Below are positions 31,161 to 43,920 of a DNA stretch of 64,000 bases, in pieces. This stretch comes from Hanleya hanleyi (taxonomy: Eukaryota; Mollusca; Polyplacophora; Lepidopleurida; Hanleyidae): positions 1 to 64,000 of the forward strand of contig JAVTVY010018734.1 in NCBI GenBank assembly GCA_036873755.1. The letters are read 5' to 3'. The notes beneath the pieces are model-generated. The model worked only from the letters and a program-made list of their open reading frames with translations, was not told the DNA's origin and did not search any database. Position 1 is the first letter of the stretch; each line of letters opens with the position of its first letter. A program made the position numbers and the translations under genes.

Positions 31161-32050
31161 TAGTTGGTAATGGGGAAAACAATTGATCAAAATTTATTAA
31201 AAAGCTGTTTGATCAAAATCATGCTTGGATGACCCCAGCACGGCACCTGGTCGCTACAAGTTACCTTGAAATGGGTTATCTCCCTTGCAGGACGACATCC
31301 TTACACATGTCCTGTATTGTTGCACTGTTTGATGTAAATTAATATCCATGTCGGTACAGGTATCTGTCATTGGCGATGGCCAACGTGCGATATTAGTCTA
31401 GCTAAAGAACTTGTGAATGCTAGAAAATTACTTCTCGAGACAGAGATTTTTGGTAGATATTGTGGTTCTTCATGGCCATCATATTAATCTGTCTCCTATA
31501 TCTGTTTTTACATTTAAATTCCTAAAGTCTTCACAATATGAACACTGAGTGGTAGTGCACAACGATCAACAATTTTAGATCACCTGTGCATAGGGATAGA
31601 GCCAATAATAGTCCTGTTAAATGTCATTGCACTATGAAAGTGTGTGCCTTCTATAGACAACAACAGCACACAAGTATTTTATCGTATCTTTCCTTTTTGT
31701 TTCATGTGAATGACTATTTGTTGCAAACCCTGTACGTGACAACGTCTAGTGATTTCAGGCCGGTCCAAAATCTGAACTTATTATTCATAGTCATGATACT
31801 AGTATATAAGCCCATTGTATGTGGTACACAACAGACTCTTGAATTATCCAAGGTCATAGTTACACCCCCCGAATTCAGACCGTACATTAATACAAATCTC
31901 ACATGATTCACCTGTGATTACATGTGATACAACGACCTTTATTGACAGGACATTGTCTGGTTTGGGTCATGTGTGCACGAATTTGTTTTCCCTCTATTTT
32001 TAGAGCATTTTTATTTTTATTCGTCTTTCTCGAGCATTAGACCGAAAGGG
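31161..32050. other. Duplicated flank between ghost and gene B
   Basis: 31320-31350 and 31560-31870 resemble 36050-36110 and 36190-36340 ('gatgtaaattaatatacatg', 'gactcttgaattcaccaagg'). 'gttaaatgtcattgcac' at ~31616 also occurs in intron 3 of genes B and C. No gene. Confidence 0.5.
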
Positions 32051-32102
32051 TTAGATGCCATGAACAAAAATACAGATACAATTTTACTAAGTTAAAATTG
32101 GG

Positions 32103-32108
32103 TTTACT
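32103..32108 (-). terminator. Variant poly(A) signal (AGTAAA) of ependymin gene B
   Basis: Sits where genes C and the ghost have AATAAA, ~145 bp after the stop at 32251. Confidence 0.4.
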
Positions 32109-32250
32109 TCGCAAACAGGTACATGTAAAAACAAAACAATGCAAAATAAACGTTCATATTTTGTTCTTCTGATAATGTCAGACATTGCTGTTCTCTGTTG
32201 GTGAAAAATATGGCTGACAGCCATCATCCTGCGCATGCACTGCCGCTATT

Positions 32251-35200
32251 TTAAAAGCCCAGGAAGTGCGGTGTTGATACCCATGGAGCCGTCTGGCACT
32301 CGGGTGGTGGTGTGAATACACTGGGATCGGGGATGCCCAATTGCAGATCGTAGTAATATTCGGAGATAGTCGCTGTGATATTACCTCGAGTGATAAGGAC
32401 GGCTCGAATGGGGAAACAGTTTTTCATGCTGAATTCGACGAGCAGATCCTCTTCTGTAGAAAATATGAATGTTAAACAGCATGTTAAATGTCATTGCACC
32501 AGCATGTATATGTGTTCCCCTCGCCCTACCCCACACTTAATGGTCTATAATGATCTAAAACGGGTAAAAAATGACTCAGAGATGTCTTATCTGTAGTTAC
32601 ATTGTTTCTAAGGGACTATACCCAGACCCTCCGAGACGAAGATCAACTGTTTATTTACACAATTTTACTTTTCTACTTCTTCTTAAATCCGTCAGAATGC
32701 GTAGAATTAAACATAACAATGCCCGCACTCGTTTAGACTGGCGCGCAGATCCTGTATCGCAGATATGGAAGTTTTATCCCCCCCCCCGCCCCCACCCACC
32801 CATTTTAGCTTGCTAAGGGCATTTCACGTTCCAATTAACACTACCCTTAGCTCAATGGCTTCGTTCTCCGTGTATTTCGCCCCATGTCAGCTTCCCCAAG
32901 CATCAAATCACATGTCCGCTCTATTTAAACGAGCCAATGAAATTATCCGAATTCAAATATTTTGACCTGGGAATCTCAGATGTGAGACATGGCGATTGCT
33001 CGAGGCGCAAGACTGTGGGAGACCAAACCGAAGTTGTGAGAATTAGCTATTTTATTTCTCACTCTAATGGAGCATGCTTCGTTGTTTGTCTTAAGAAAAA
33101 TCATATTACAAACGGCCTAACATATTAGAAAAAAATAAAATCGGCGGCAGTTCACAGGAAAATGATATGATTTTTATTTTGTGATGGGGGCACTTCGAGG
33201 CCCACCAAGAGATCATTTCAATCGATTGCTTTCTGGAGGTGTGTCTTCATTTTATGAAAGTGATTGCGCCGATGTCGGGTGTCACGGGACCAATCGCATG
33301 TGACCATTTGGGAAACGCCCTATTACACTCAGATATCACCCGTTACCGCATGGCTATGAGCAGAAGTTTCTACGTATGATCGTGCCATGCGTTCGGATGA
33401 TGCCACCCACCACCACCTCTTGACTTTTGAGAGCTTTCTTCGCCTCTGCAAAATAGTTAATTTCAATGAGGCTAAGAGCGCCATTCTAATGACATCATGA
33501 TCTATTTCACCAACAGCTACTGACCAATGGTTGGATCCGGTGCCGGAAATCTCTTCGAATCTTCAACGCGCATGTTCAGTTCTAATCGAATCTTGACTTA
33601 GCAATATCGACTCTTCGCACTTACGTTTTCTCAAGGGGATTCTGTCAGACCATTCTGTTGCGTAGAGAATTTCACCTGGTCCTCCATAGGACATTTCATC
33701 CTCGAAGGTAGAGTTAGGGGCGATGGCGATTGATCGCCACTCGGGGTCTGCTGTCTTTGTGCACTTTTTGGTCTGGTGGTTGATGGTGTACATCACTTTT
33801 TGCTTCGTCAGTATTATGTAGGTAAAAAATCTGAAATATATCAAATCGATGCATGGCATGGTGGATACCCGCGTAGACAGGTACCTTACGCTTCAGACTA
33901 GATCACATTTATTTTAAGACAAACAAAGTCTGTCTATTTCTGATTGAATGGCTTTGCTTTTCACTTAAATCAAAATATATCATTTTGTTTACAAACACAG
34001 TATATGTGCCCGGAACTCAATCGGGAATGATTCTGGTCATGCTATTCAGCTATTTTCGTGTAGGAGGATCTGTACATATAACAGACCCATCTTCAGAACG
34101 GTTAAGACGTTACTCAGTTAATCAGCGGTAATCTTGGTAATATTGATCATAATTGAGGTTAGTCTTGTGATCTATGTGAGATAACGGACAAGGAAGAATC
34201 TAGAGAAAGTCTTTGATCATGGCATGGCATATTGATAAACATAATTATGTGATTTCTTTGATAGGCATTCAGAAGTCGGCGTATATAACACAATGCTATT
34301 CTATAACAATAACAACTTCTTCACTGCTGTGGAGCTGACGTTTTGTTGGAGATACTTTCATTAGCTAGCTTTGAAAAAGTTGGAAGTATCTCCAACGTCA
34401 GCTCCACAGCAATAAAGAAGTTGTTATCCATAGAATAGCATTGTGTTATAATTATGTCAGTCTTCCATGGAAATATCAATGTTTTTCATTCCACTTGAGT
34501 TTAATCTTTAGTCAGTTTCCATTCCACAAGGAGCATTCTCGATCTGTTACTCTACTGAAACTAAACGACAGCCAATCAAAATGCGTGGACATGGTACCGG
34601 TACATGTACGTACTCCTCCACACAGAAAACACGGACCAATCAGAGTGACCTTTTTGGAAGTCCCGTGATGCAAAGTAGTTGATTAAGCTGGAATGATCGC
34701 TCGCTTTTTGAGAAACACATGGTTTAAGTACTTATCAAATTATTCTAGAATATTCACTGTGTAATGTGTTCAGTAAGCTATCGTTTGATATAGCAAACTT
34801 TGCCCCTTAGATCTAATAAAATGGTTTTCAAACAAATAATTTGAAATAGTTTGTCTGTCTTTTACTTAAAATAATCGCGGACAGCTTCGTTAAAAGGTTA
34901 AACAGAGGTCATTACGTTCATACATCCGACCTCAAGTATAGCGATAATGATTCGTGAGTGGTGTCCTATCCTAAGCGAATAGAGCTATCTGTTATGCCTT
35001 TAGCCCGCTAATTCGTAAATATGCACTACTAATCAACAACATCTTGTAATATGACTACTCTCGCAGATAAAACTCTTATACTCACTGTCTCCCTGGCATG
35101 AAATTCCGCTCCTCTTCCTCGATGTATTTTCGTTTGTTGAGTTCATCATATGTATAGTTAAACCGTCGGACAATATCTCTTCCATGGTCATACTCAGATA

Positions 35201-37370
35201 TCCTGGACTAAAGTTGGTAATGGGAAAAATAATTAATCGATCTTGATTTCAACTATTTTTGATCAATATTACTCGAAACATTATCAATCAAAATAAATAA
35301 AACACAGGATCGAAGAATTCAATGCTGTGCTAGATCGGCTAATCCGCTAATGTCACAGTGACTTGGGTGGCAGGGGGTGTCTTCGTCTGTAATATCACAG
35401 ATGGATATCTAGCAGAGGAGGGGTATGTAAATCGATGTAGGGCGTATAGAAAGCATTTTTATGACATGTGGGAAATAATTATATCCTTGAAAAAAAATTA
35501 TATAATCACAACAACAACAACATCGACGAAGACACCCCCTGCCACCCAAGTCACTGTGGCTAATGTACATACTTTTGTATAGATACAATGTACAGATTCG
35601 AACTGCTGCTAGCAATCGTACTGCATGGAGAGGTCATACATTTTATTTTTATTTTATTTATTTATTAGACTTGGAATCAAATCAGGATAAGTGCAACAGG
35701 TGACCAGCACCTATAGTAAAGCACTCTCCACATACATCAATATACATCCATACACACAAGTAACACATATGTAAATATAAGAAGGAAAAAAATAGTTATA
35801 TAAAAATTAAAAACGAATTATAAAAATTGGGCGTCATAGTTGGATAGAAATTCATGGATATATACACACAATTAAATTTGGGCATGCCGTTCTGCTGTCA
35901 AATATGAGATTTGATCACAGCTCGGTGTTCCAAAGTAGGAACATGATAGCTTCCACAGTTGCTTTAGCTATGTGGAGTAAACGTACGTAGGAACGGTGCT
36001 GCTTGAATTTTTTGTTAAACCCGAGCGAGTACGCTCCCTTGATCCTTTCTCACACATATCATATATTGTAGCTCGATGTAAATTAATATACATGCTGATA
36101 GGCCCACAGGTGCATGAAGATTGCCGCCATACGATGAGAGAGAGAGACTTTGACAAAGGTTGTTATCACCCATATCTTCTCTGTTTTTATATGAATGGAT
36201 ACATAATATAAAGCCCTGTACGTGAAAACTTTTAGTGATTCAGACGGGTTCAAAATCTGGACCTATTATGCATATACCATGATAAATATATAACCTTACT
36301 TTGTGGCATAGACTCTTGAATTCACCAAGGTCAAAGTCACCCCCCTCTCCCCCGGCCCACCCGTTAGTTTTTCTGGGTATTCTTGCATTTTACCCCATGG
36401 TGAGGCGTTTATTCCATCAGACGTCCTCGATGCTTATCCATTAACATCAGATGAGTTATTTGTTTGAGCTGATCTGTCATCACAGCTCCCGAGCTAGCGT
36501 ATCTAATTTCGCTTAAGCAGTGCGCCCATAAACAGCTTGTGTCACTTACTTCCCTACTCTCCTTGTTTCCCCCCGCATATTTCGCGCCTCTTGTCCGTTA
36601 GGGGACGCATTAGTTGGCTATCCAATCACCGTGCCGTAATAGCTGGGAGTTAACCAGATTCCTCATAATAATCCCGATTGGCTAATTACGTCACACCCAC
36701 ATTCTCACATATTTTGACAGTCAACAGAGCTGAAACATCCGACATATATATTGAGGTGAAACGCCACCAGAAAATGCAATACACAATATGGATTTTGGTC
36801 GATTTATCAGTCAGATTTTCCGATTTTAGTATTTCTGCTGTTTTCTCAAAAAAAAAAAATATTAAAAAAAATACGTAATAAGTTAGTCTTGTTTCTCAGA
36901 TAACTGAAAATTCAGTCGGTTTCAATAAAAATACAAAGGAATATCGAAAATCAAGAACAAGACAATGGGTCACCGTATGGATAGAATCATTCAATTCCAT
37001 ATCGTTACACGCTTAAAACTAAAGTGTTGAATCTCGTAGTGTTGAAATAACCCTTTAAGTTTGTCTACAGGGACTGCTCTGTAGTGTTGTCCCTGTGGAC
37101 ACACTTAAAGAGTTATTTCAACACTTTACGAGTAAGTTTTAACACTTTAGTTTTAAGCGTGTAGTGGTACTAGAAATCTTCGCATTGTTCTAGTGTGCCT
37201 GTATGCATGTGAGACGCTTTAATGTCAGTGGAATTGAAATTTAATTATCCGATAAATTTCTGACATTGCTTTTTACTTACCCTAAACTGGGTCGGTGGAA
37301 TACAAGGCTGAGGAAGCTGTGCCCAAACGGCCCCAACAACAACAACGACGAGAAAAACTAGGACCTGCAT
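32251..37370 (-). CDS. Ependymin-related secreted glycoprotein, gene B (complete, four exons, 206 aa)
   Basis: Exon 1 is 37281-37370 (signal peptide MQVLVFLVVVVVGAVWA, then QLPQPCIPPTQFR). Exon 2 is 35086-35207 (RISEYDHGRDIVRRFNYTYD). Exon 3 is 33625-33830 (KVMYTINHQTKKCTK, APNSTFEDEMSYGGPGEI, EWSDRIPLRK). Exon 4 is 32251-32453 (LLVEFSMKNCFPIRAVLITR, GNITATISEYYYDLQLGIPD, then FTPPPEC). The total of 621 nt joins in frame; every intron is GT-AG with donors GTAAGT or GTGAGT. Introns are 2.07, 1.25 and 1.17 kb. The conserved cysteines and two N-glycosylation sites (NST, NIT) are present, as expected for an extracellular ependymin-family protein. This is the only apparently functional member in the window. 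No clear TATA box was found. Confidence 0.92.
33140..33600. other. Intron 3 of gene B, nothing recognised
   Basis: Unique-looking sequence without repeats or exons that I recognise. Confidence 0.4.
34282..34448. mobile_element. Palindromic MITE, ~62-bp arms
   Basis: 'tataacacaatgctattcta' at the left mirrors 'tagaatagcattgtgttata' at the right; 'gctgtggagctgacgttt' also pairs. Lies in intron 2 of gene B. Confidence 0.9.
35350..35566. mobile_element. MITE with ~35-bp inverted ends
   Basis: 'cagtgacttgggtggcaggg' (35356) mirrors 'ccctgccacccaagtcactg' (to ~35560). It lies in intron 1 of gene B. Confidence 0.85.
35567..37000. other. Rest of intron 1 of gene B
   Basis: Contains the block at 36375-36535 also found at 18915-19095. 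An A-rich run is at 36849-36870. No exon. Confidence 0.45.
37008..37166. mobile_element. Palindromic MITE, ~70-bp arms
   Basis: 'acacgcttaaaactaaagtg' mirrors 'cactttagttttaagcgtgt'. Located ~115 bp from exon 1 inside intron 1 of gene B. Confidence 0.9.
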
Positions 37371-37875
37371 CTTAATTAACCGACTGCCACGTTAACAGTC
37401 CAGATATCACGTCCAGCAGTACCTTAACACGACCAGATAACAATAGTGAGGTTACAGATAAGTTAATATTCTTGCATTGATATTTTCTCTTGACAATGCA
37501 CACTGATTTTCAGATTATAAAGGTACGAAGTTTACTGGGATTAGAGATATCTGTTGTAATATCTTCGATCGTGCTACATATATCTATGAGATGCCGTTTG
37601 CCACTTTTCGAGTTAATTATTATGCCATGATAATTGTTTTTATTGTCCTTCCGTCCGTGACGAGCTTGTCGTCTAGGATATTTATAGTTCAATTGTGGAC
37701 GTTTATGATATTAATAGTGCGTTCAAAAATTTGCTTCCTTTGAGCAATCGCGCGGGCATATGCCGCCGCCCAGCCCATGTCAAGGGTGTCCAACATCGAC
37801 GCTGATTGGTTTATTTCCATATGAACTGAATTCTTTTCCGGCGATTTCATATGGATGGCCGTACTGTTGACTTAA

Positions 37876-38590
37876 AATCCGTCATAGTTTGGGTGCCAAT
37901 GTGTTATGGATAACTTCCTTTTTCGAATACCCTCTGTGGTGAAAATCGTTGAATGCAACCTTCAACGTCTCACCCGCCTCGGCGTTCATGCTTTTCTTTA
38001 AACAGCGTTGAACTCTGGCGTGTGATCCCCTTGTTTGGAGTTGGGTTGGACCGTCACGGTTGGCTGATGAGAGTATATCCGGGGCTGGTGGTATGAATTG
38101 GGTGGGCACTGTTAGGGGCGGGCTGGATAGGGGCCTGCTGGACGGGAGATCACATATGAGGACTCGGTGTATGGTTTGGCATGGCTCCCTTTGACTTCGT
38201 GGTGGCCCCTCACCGGATAACGGATGGGTCGTTATTGTCGTTATCGTTTACCCTTGAGGGTAGATATTCCGGGTTAAATATATCACACGCAGATTTCGAT
38301 GATAGGTAAACATGTCTTCTGAATTGTCCTTGTCCGCACCCATCAAATCATCTAGTACTGCCATGTTGTTCTACTTGGGGTTGAAGTAATGCGCTTGATC
38401 GATATCTTGAGGAATGCCTGAGACTATGCTTACAGACTTTAACCACATAGTATCGTAGGCGGGTTGCTACTGAATGTATTACCAGACAATACGCGGGTAT
38501 ACCCGATTGGCCCTTCCTCTAAGAATTTGATCCCCCAGGACGCATTTCCACATCCCATCGGGCCACTGACCGTCATCGTTAAGGGATGCT
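37876..38590 (-). pseudogene. Second Polinton-like packaging-ATPase relic
   Basis: In broken minus-strand frames I see a Walker A-like MTVSGPMGCGNASW (38520-38580), with the expected GK(S/T) lost to GNA, then a Walker B-like MAVLDDLMGADKD (~38330-38365), then HRNLRVIYLTRNIYPQG ending at a stop (~38246). An open stretch of 75 codons follows at 37882-38109 (SMNAEAGETLKVAFNDFHHR), not recognised. Motif order and spacing fit the ATPase of Polinton-like elements, but the sequence differs clearly from the copy at 4.4 kb, so it derives from another lineage. No terminal repeats are visible. Confidence 0.55.
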
Positions 38591-38599
38591 CTACTTCAT

Positions 38600-39740
38600 A
38601 GGTTGTGGATTCGGCGGTGTCCCTTGGCTATGCCTCAGACAACTATGTCTGAGAATATTATCCCAAGAGAGTGTTTTCTGACAGAAGACGCATGCTCAGA
38701 GGGTGAACACAGACTGGCCCTAATGGTTCACATGCGATCTTATATGATCACACACTCACTCATGCTCTCATACCTCATTCATTTACTCACCCAGGTCTAA
38801 CGCACTCCTTCACTCCTCCCTCGCCCACTCGTTCTTCTCTCACTCACTCTCTCGTTCTTCGCGCACTCCCTCACACATTGCCCTACATGGAAGGTAACTC
38901 TACCAGGCTAGATATCCAGATAATCCCCTACACACAACACCCCACGTATCACCAGTTACCCATATGGGTTAGTGTATAGAGGTGGATATTTCATCCAACC
39001 GAGTACCCATGCAGAGCTTTCTCTGCACCGCCTCCACAGTGCGAGCGCATATGGCTACCCCAGTCTTAGTCTACTGAGACTAATTAAGTTATGGACTACA
39101 CCACAGACAGGCCCTTTATAAGCTGGTGTGTAGAAAAATGTAGACATATCCCCACTGCGTATCGGGGTGCAAAGCCCGTTTTCCCGGAAAGTATTAGTTT
39201 TGCATCCACCCACAGGTCACGTGCGTGGCGCTCTCCCATCCTGCACGACTGAAATTTCAGGAATCCGAGTTTTGTATTCACTCTCCAGTCACGTAAGCCT
39301 GAAGTGACCTCGCAACGGATTTGACCTCGCATCGGAAGGGACCTCGGAAGGGAACTTGCACCTGAAGTGACCTCGCACTGGGAAATGAGGTCATCACCGG
39401 AAGTTTTCTTATACTTAAATTTAGTAAAGGAAATGTTCTGGTGCATTTGTACAGAATAATTTGACTTCGAATGACTTTTATTTGAAGCGATCTCAACTGC
39501 CTCCAAGGGTTTCTGCCTCTGGAGATTTCCGCTGTCCCTCGGTCAGTCTGATAACTACACAGTTATAAAAAAGTGACATCAGCATCACTCAAAAAGGGTG
39601 ATCAGTTAGCGTCATCACCTTACTCCACCACCACCGTTACATTTGCGATGGCTCATCCTTTCAGGGTGATAAGCAATAAGTGCAAATGTTAGGCAATCAC
39701 CTTTTTAGATGACGAGGCCTGGCCATCACTCTTTTCATCA
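38600..39740. other. Intergenic region with short repeats
   Basis: Holds (CACT)-rich sequence (38740-38880) and a small tandem 'gaagtgacctcgca' at ~39300-39380. No gene. Confidence 0.45.
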
Positions 39741-39744
39741 CCTT

Positions 39745-40335
39745 TACCCCTATCTGGCCTGGGCTTTTTGGGACATATCCTGGCCTGGGGGTGGGGCCGA
39801 AATGACCCCTCCCCCCCTCCAAATTATTTTTCTTACCCCTTGAGCTAGAGAGCTGAAAGTTACCACACCATACCCTTGGGTCAAGCTCTACCAGAAAATG
39901 TAAAAAAATCCAAGATGGCCGCTTCGATGACGTTACAGTGACGTCATTATCTAAAACGCCATTTTTTGGGCGATTTCTCGGTCAAATTTTTCGAATTTTG
40001 TATTTATGCAATTTCTCTGCAAATACTGCATGATAAATTAGTAAATATTAATGTGATGTGAAATAAAATAGTTTTTGTCCACTTTTCATCGAGGAAAAGC
40101 AGAAATTTTGAAGAAATATGACGGAAAAAATCAGTTTTCTGGTACCCCACGTGGTCCCCATCTTGAATTTAGCCATGATCCTCTGCCCGGGTTGTCATGC
40201 AAATAGGCTCAAAATGACCCCAATATGATAAACGATAAAGTCACGAAGTTTCAGTTCTCCATTCCGTTCCGGAGACAACGCAGAAGTTTGGTAGGGGGGG
40301 GGGGGGCGCCCCCTGCCAGGCCATGTAGGGTTAAA
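39745..40335. mobile_element. TAACCCTA-ended element, copy 2
   Basis: Inverted ends 'ctatctggcctgg' and 'ccaggccatgtagggtta'. Inside are 'aagatggccgcttcgatgac' and 'ccattccgttccggaga' blocks; the body partly mirrors itself. A poly-G run lies at 40293-40305. Confidence 0.75.
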
Positions 40336-42915
40336 GGGTGATGACCAGGCATCATCGCCATAAAAAGAGTGGCTGTGTATACACTGAGATATTCCAGTTG
40401 TACATGTTTCTTGAACATAACATGAGTGAGATTCAGTTTGTTGCTCAGATATTGTTGAATAAAAGTGATATAGAAGTGATGTTATCTGTAATGAACCAAT
40501 GAAGTTCCAGGGGAGGCAATCTCATCAAGTAATTATCCAGGATTCAACCAGAGTTCTCTCCCCTACACCACTTGAAAGAACTGTACTGTAACCCCCACTC
40601 CCTCTGCCTCCTCCTCCGCAACCACACAGTACCTTATATAACTTTTCCTTTTGATCACATACTTATCTTGAAATTTGATATGCTGGTATTCCTACGGCAC
40701 AGTTTGAGTCAACCAAATATAAATATGAACTATTCTAGGTGGTTACTGGAATACCTATGTCCACTTCAACATATTAGCATAGGCAAGCATAGCCTTCAAC
40801 TTACCCACAGTGCATCGTGACCTCAAGTATTCGTAGTGTTTGACCACTTTTCATCGGCGCGCCACAACATGTTTTGAGCCCCAAAGTCAACTATTCTATC
40901 GGCTGTGCTCAGAATATGTCATCATCGTTGAAACCAGGGGTATCTCTATCCTAGATACACGTGAAACATGTACACATGGGACTGAATCGTGTTTATATAA
41001 AATGTCACCGTAAATTGACCCAACCAGCATAGCAACGTCCTGTGCATATGGACCAATCAGATGTTTGGTTTGCGCTGCCAAGGTATGTTATCATGTGACA
41101 ACAGATTTGTACACACTGAAAGTGGGCGGAACTTGGTCTGCTATGCAAAATGGACAAGGTTTCCCCTTTGGCTCAAAGAGAAACCATGACGATGTGAAGA
41201 TGACAATATGTATGATCGGTGCGTACATAGATCCATCCTCGCGTAGATGACTAAGGTACTCCAAGCGCGCGCCATGGTCTACAAACGAGCATTTCCTTAA
41301 TCACACGCGAGGTTTTTCAAATGCACGTAAATAGGTTTACTTTTACTTTGTCTGACTGGGAGTCTTGTATTCTTAATTGTTATATTGCCATAGTCACATC
41401 AAGAGCCAATCCTTTTCTGGGATCGAGAGGACAGAATTCAATTGCCTCTAATTTCTGATCGTTCCTTTCACTGCCGCCTCATTCTAACATAAGCCGTGAT
41501 TGGCTCAGATGTCGAAACGCTTGTGCGCACTTTCTAACGCGCGATCTCATAGGCAATAAAACTAACCAACGTCAAGTGCTTGGTCGGAAGCTCAGCAAAT
41601 TGAGATGGAGCAAGAGGCCACAATTATGGTTTCCCAGGGAAATTCCTTGCGCAATACATGTCAAATGACTACCTTTATTATTTACGGTTTAGCGCGGGTA
41701 TTCTCAGTTTAATTAGAACAGATCTATGGCGGAGCGGGTTCTACATCTCTAGATCTATTTATAATAAGATAGGGGGCAATCTTCACTGACTGCAATCTGA
41801 TTAAAAACATACCGAGAAACCGAATCTTCAACTGGATGTGACCTCCTTCCTATGGCAAGTCTGTTCGGTGAAAATCTAGCCCGAAAATAAATATTTGCAG
41901 CTACATTATATTTGAGGCAATTGAGGCAACGTTTGACATGGCATGATATGACATGATATTATAGGACAGACGTCTTCTTACGCAACCAATTCACCACACT
42001 GCTCACAGTGATTACACATCACTGCACGTTTTCATTGCCGTTGATCATGACATGCAACCTGTAACTATTTGGGTCATCTATACGCGGTAAGACAGACCTT
42101 GGGATCGTGTGTATCCATTTTCAACCTACTTTCGGTAAATATATGAGGAAATTCCCCGAAATCAACATCACTTGATGTCGTCAGCCAATCAGCTGAACTC
42201 TACCGACGTAACCCTAACGTTACCCGCCATTGTCGAGTCATGTGCTGTCCTATTTGTTCAAAATTACCGACCTACAACACCTCTCGGATGATACGGAAGT
42301 TATTCATATCTGTATCTTTTGTAAGCTCAGACAATATATGTTTCAGAAGTAGTATGAAAAACCTGTCATTTATCGGATTTCTTGAGTCTGTTCTCCGCCG
42401 GATGAAGACCGAACAGTATACGGTAATGTATCGGATATCGCTCCGCAATAATGGCGACACACGATTCGCAAGCCATCTTATGGATGGCGAAGTGTACGCA
42501 AATGCATGACATGAGCACAAGCGTCTCCTTGTCTATGACCCGATCATTCCCAAGCAGCTTCCGTGTCCGCGCAATAGTTCCAAGTTCTACTATCGACGGT
42601 GATCTTGTCGTCTTTGTTAGAGGAGCATGAATTAAATTTACTCAAATGGAGGCCTAGACGTATTTCGACACAAAAACAAGAACCAAAACAACGGGCTTCG
42701 AATGTTATAGATTTATGACGTCATCGTAAAGAGACAGGGTCTGGGTCAGAATTAGGTCGCCCCCAAACATTAGAGAGCGATTGTTCGCTGGGACAGAATA
42801 CGCCAGATTGCGCGAGTGAATCAGTCCACTCGCAGGGATATATGACATAATCACGGAAAAAGACAGGTTTCAAAATAAACAAATTTAGAATTGCCTTATG
42901 ATCAACCTAGTAGTA
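40336..42915. other. Long stretch without a supported gene
   Basis: Unique-looking DNA with several short open frames on both strands. A 36-codon minus frame with good start context near 42470 (MACESCVAIIAERYPIHYRI) is the best candidate but has no partner exon. Confidence 0.4.
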
Positions 42916-42918
42916 TAT

Positions 42919-43920
42919 AAAGTGCAAATTGTCCGATATTGAAGGGCAGATAACTCTGTTTGAATAAGTCCTGGTTATCTCCCCTGATTCGTACCGGAAA
43001 TGACATTTGACCCCTGATATCTGCCCTTCAATGGCGGTCAATTTCCCCTTTTACTATTTATCAAATTGACGTCACTATGCCATCCGGTCACGTGACATCC
43101 GGGTCACATCTGGGTCAAAAGTCATTTCAGGTACAAATCAGGGGAGATAACCAGGAATTGTTCAAACACAGTTATCTGAAAATATAAAAAAGCGGAACAC
43201 GGACTTTACAACTAAACCATGGAGAATCATGGATGCTTTGGGGTCCACTGTTGATAGAAATGGGGCAAAAAACACCTAGGACCAGGGGCATTCCCCTTCT
43301 CTTGCTGTATGGCCATATCTCCTCCAGTACCCTTCTGAGCTATTTTACCAGGACGTTGAAGCGCTAAGCTGGTCGTTGGCGGGCGTTACTGTCCATAAAA
43401 GCAAGCGTATTCTCAAAATGTGCACAGTCGACGTTCAACCGTCAACATGGCTTATATTTGTTCTGAGTGCGAACGCACGTTCACCAGACGTTACGATATG
43501 ATGCGACACCGGAAGAACAAACATGGGATTGACGACACCGCGGCACAAGAAGCCGATACAGATGCTGAGAATATGCCAGCTGATTCTGAGAATCCGCCGA
43601 CTGGTACCGAAACAGAGACTGCTGAGAGTCTATCTACTGATATAGAGAGCTTGATCTCAGATAGTCAGGTTACGTCCCACGAAAACCTGAGTGAGGAAGA
43701 ACCTACCTTTTGGGATCGTATTGTGACACAGATATTAATACTGTCCGGACGCCGGACAGGATAACTTACAACAGGCCTACATCCAAACGTATCCCAGCAT
43801 CAGGAAAAGAGCCATTTCAGGTACAAATAAGGGGAGATAACCAGGAATTGTTCAAACACAGTTATCTGCCCTTAAATGGGGGCCAATTTTCGCTTTTACT
43901 ACTTATCAAATTGACGTCAT
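42919..43920. mobile_element. Short copy of the AGATAACTCTGTTTGAA-ended element
   Basis: The left end (42935-43195) holds 'agggcagataactctgtttg' and its inverted partner 'ttcaaacacagttatctg'. The right end (43813-43885) repeats the same end. Between them lie the 'agcggaacacggactttac' lead-in and one zinc-finger gene copy. It looks like an internally deleted relative of the adjacent palindrome. Confidence 0.65.
43447..43764 (+). pseudogene. C2H2 zinc-finger protein, copy 1 (frame-damaged)
   Basis: From ATG 43447, MAYICSECERTFTRRYDMMR opens one C2H2 finger (C-x2-C-x12-H-x4-H, next residues HRKNKHG), followed by an acidic Ser/Thr/Glu-rich linker and EEPTFWDRIVT. Compared with the minus-strand copy, the frame is lost directly after that (QILILSGRRTG, stop 43764), and the C-terminal part is deleted. 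The function is unknown; a single finger plus helical tail suggests a nucleic-acid-binding accessory protein of the mobile element. Confidence 0.65.

Noticed and set aside
42360..42480. Short minus frame MACESCVAIIAERYPIHYRI with good start context
   Set aside because: Ends after 36 codons with no donor site; nothing to support it.
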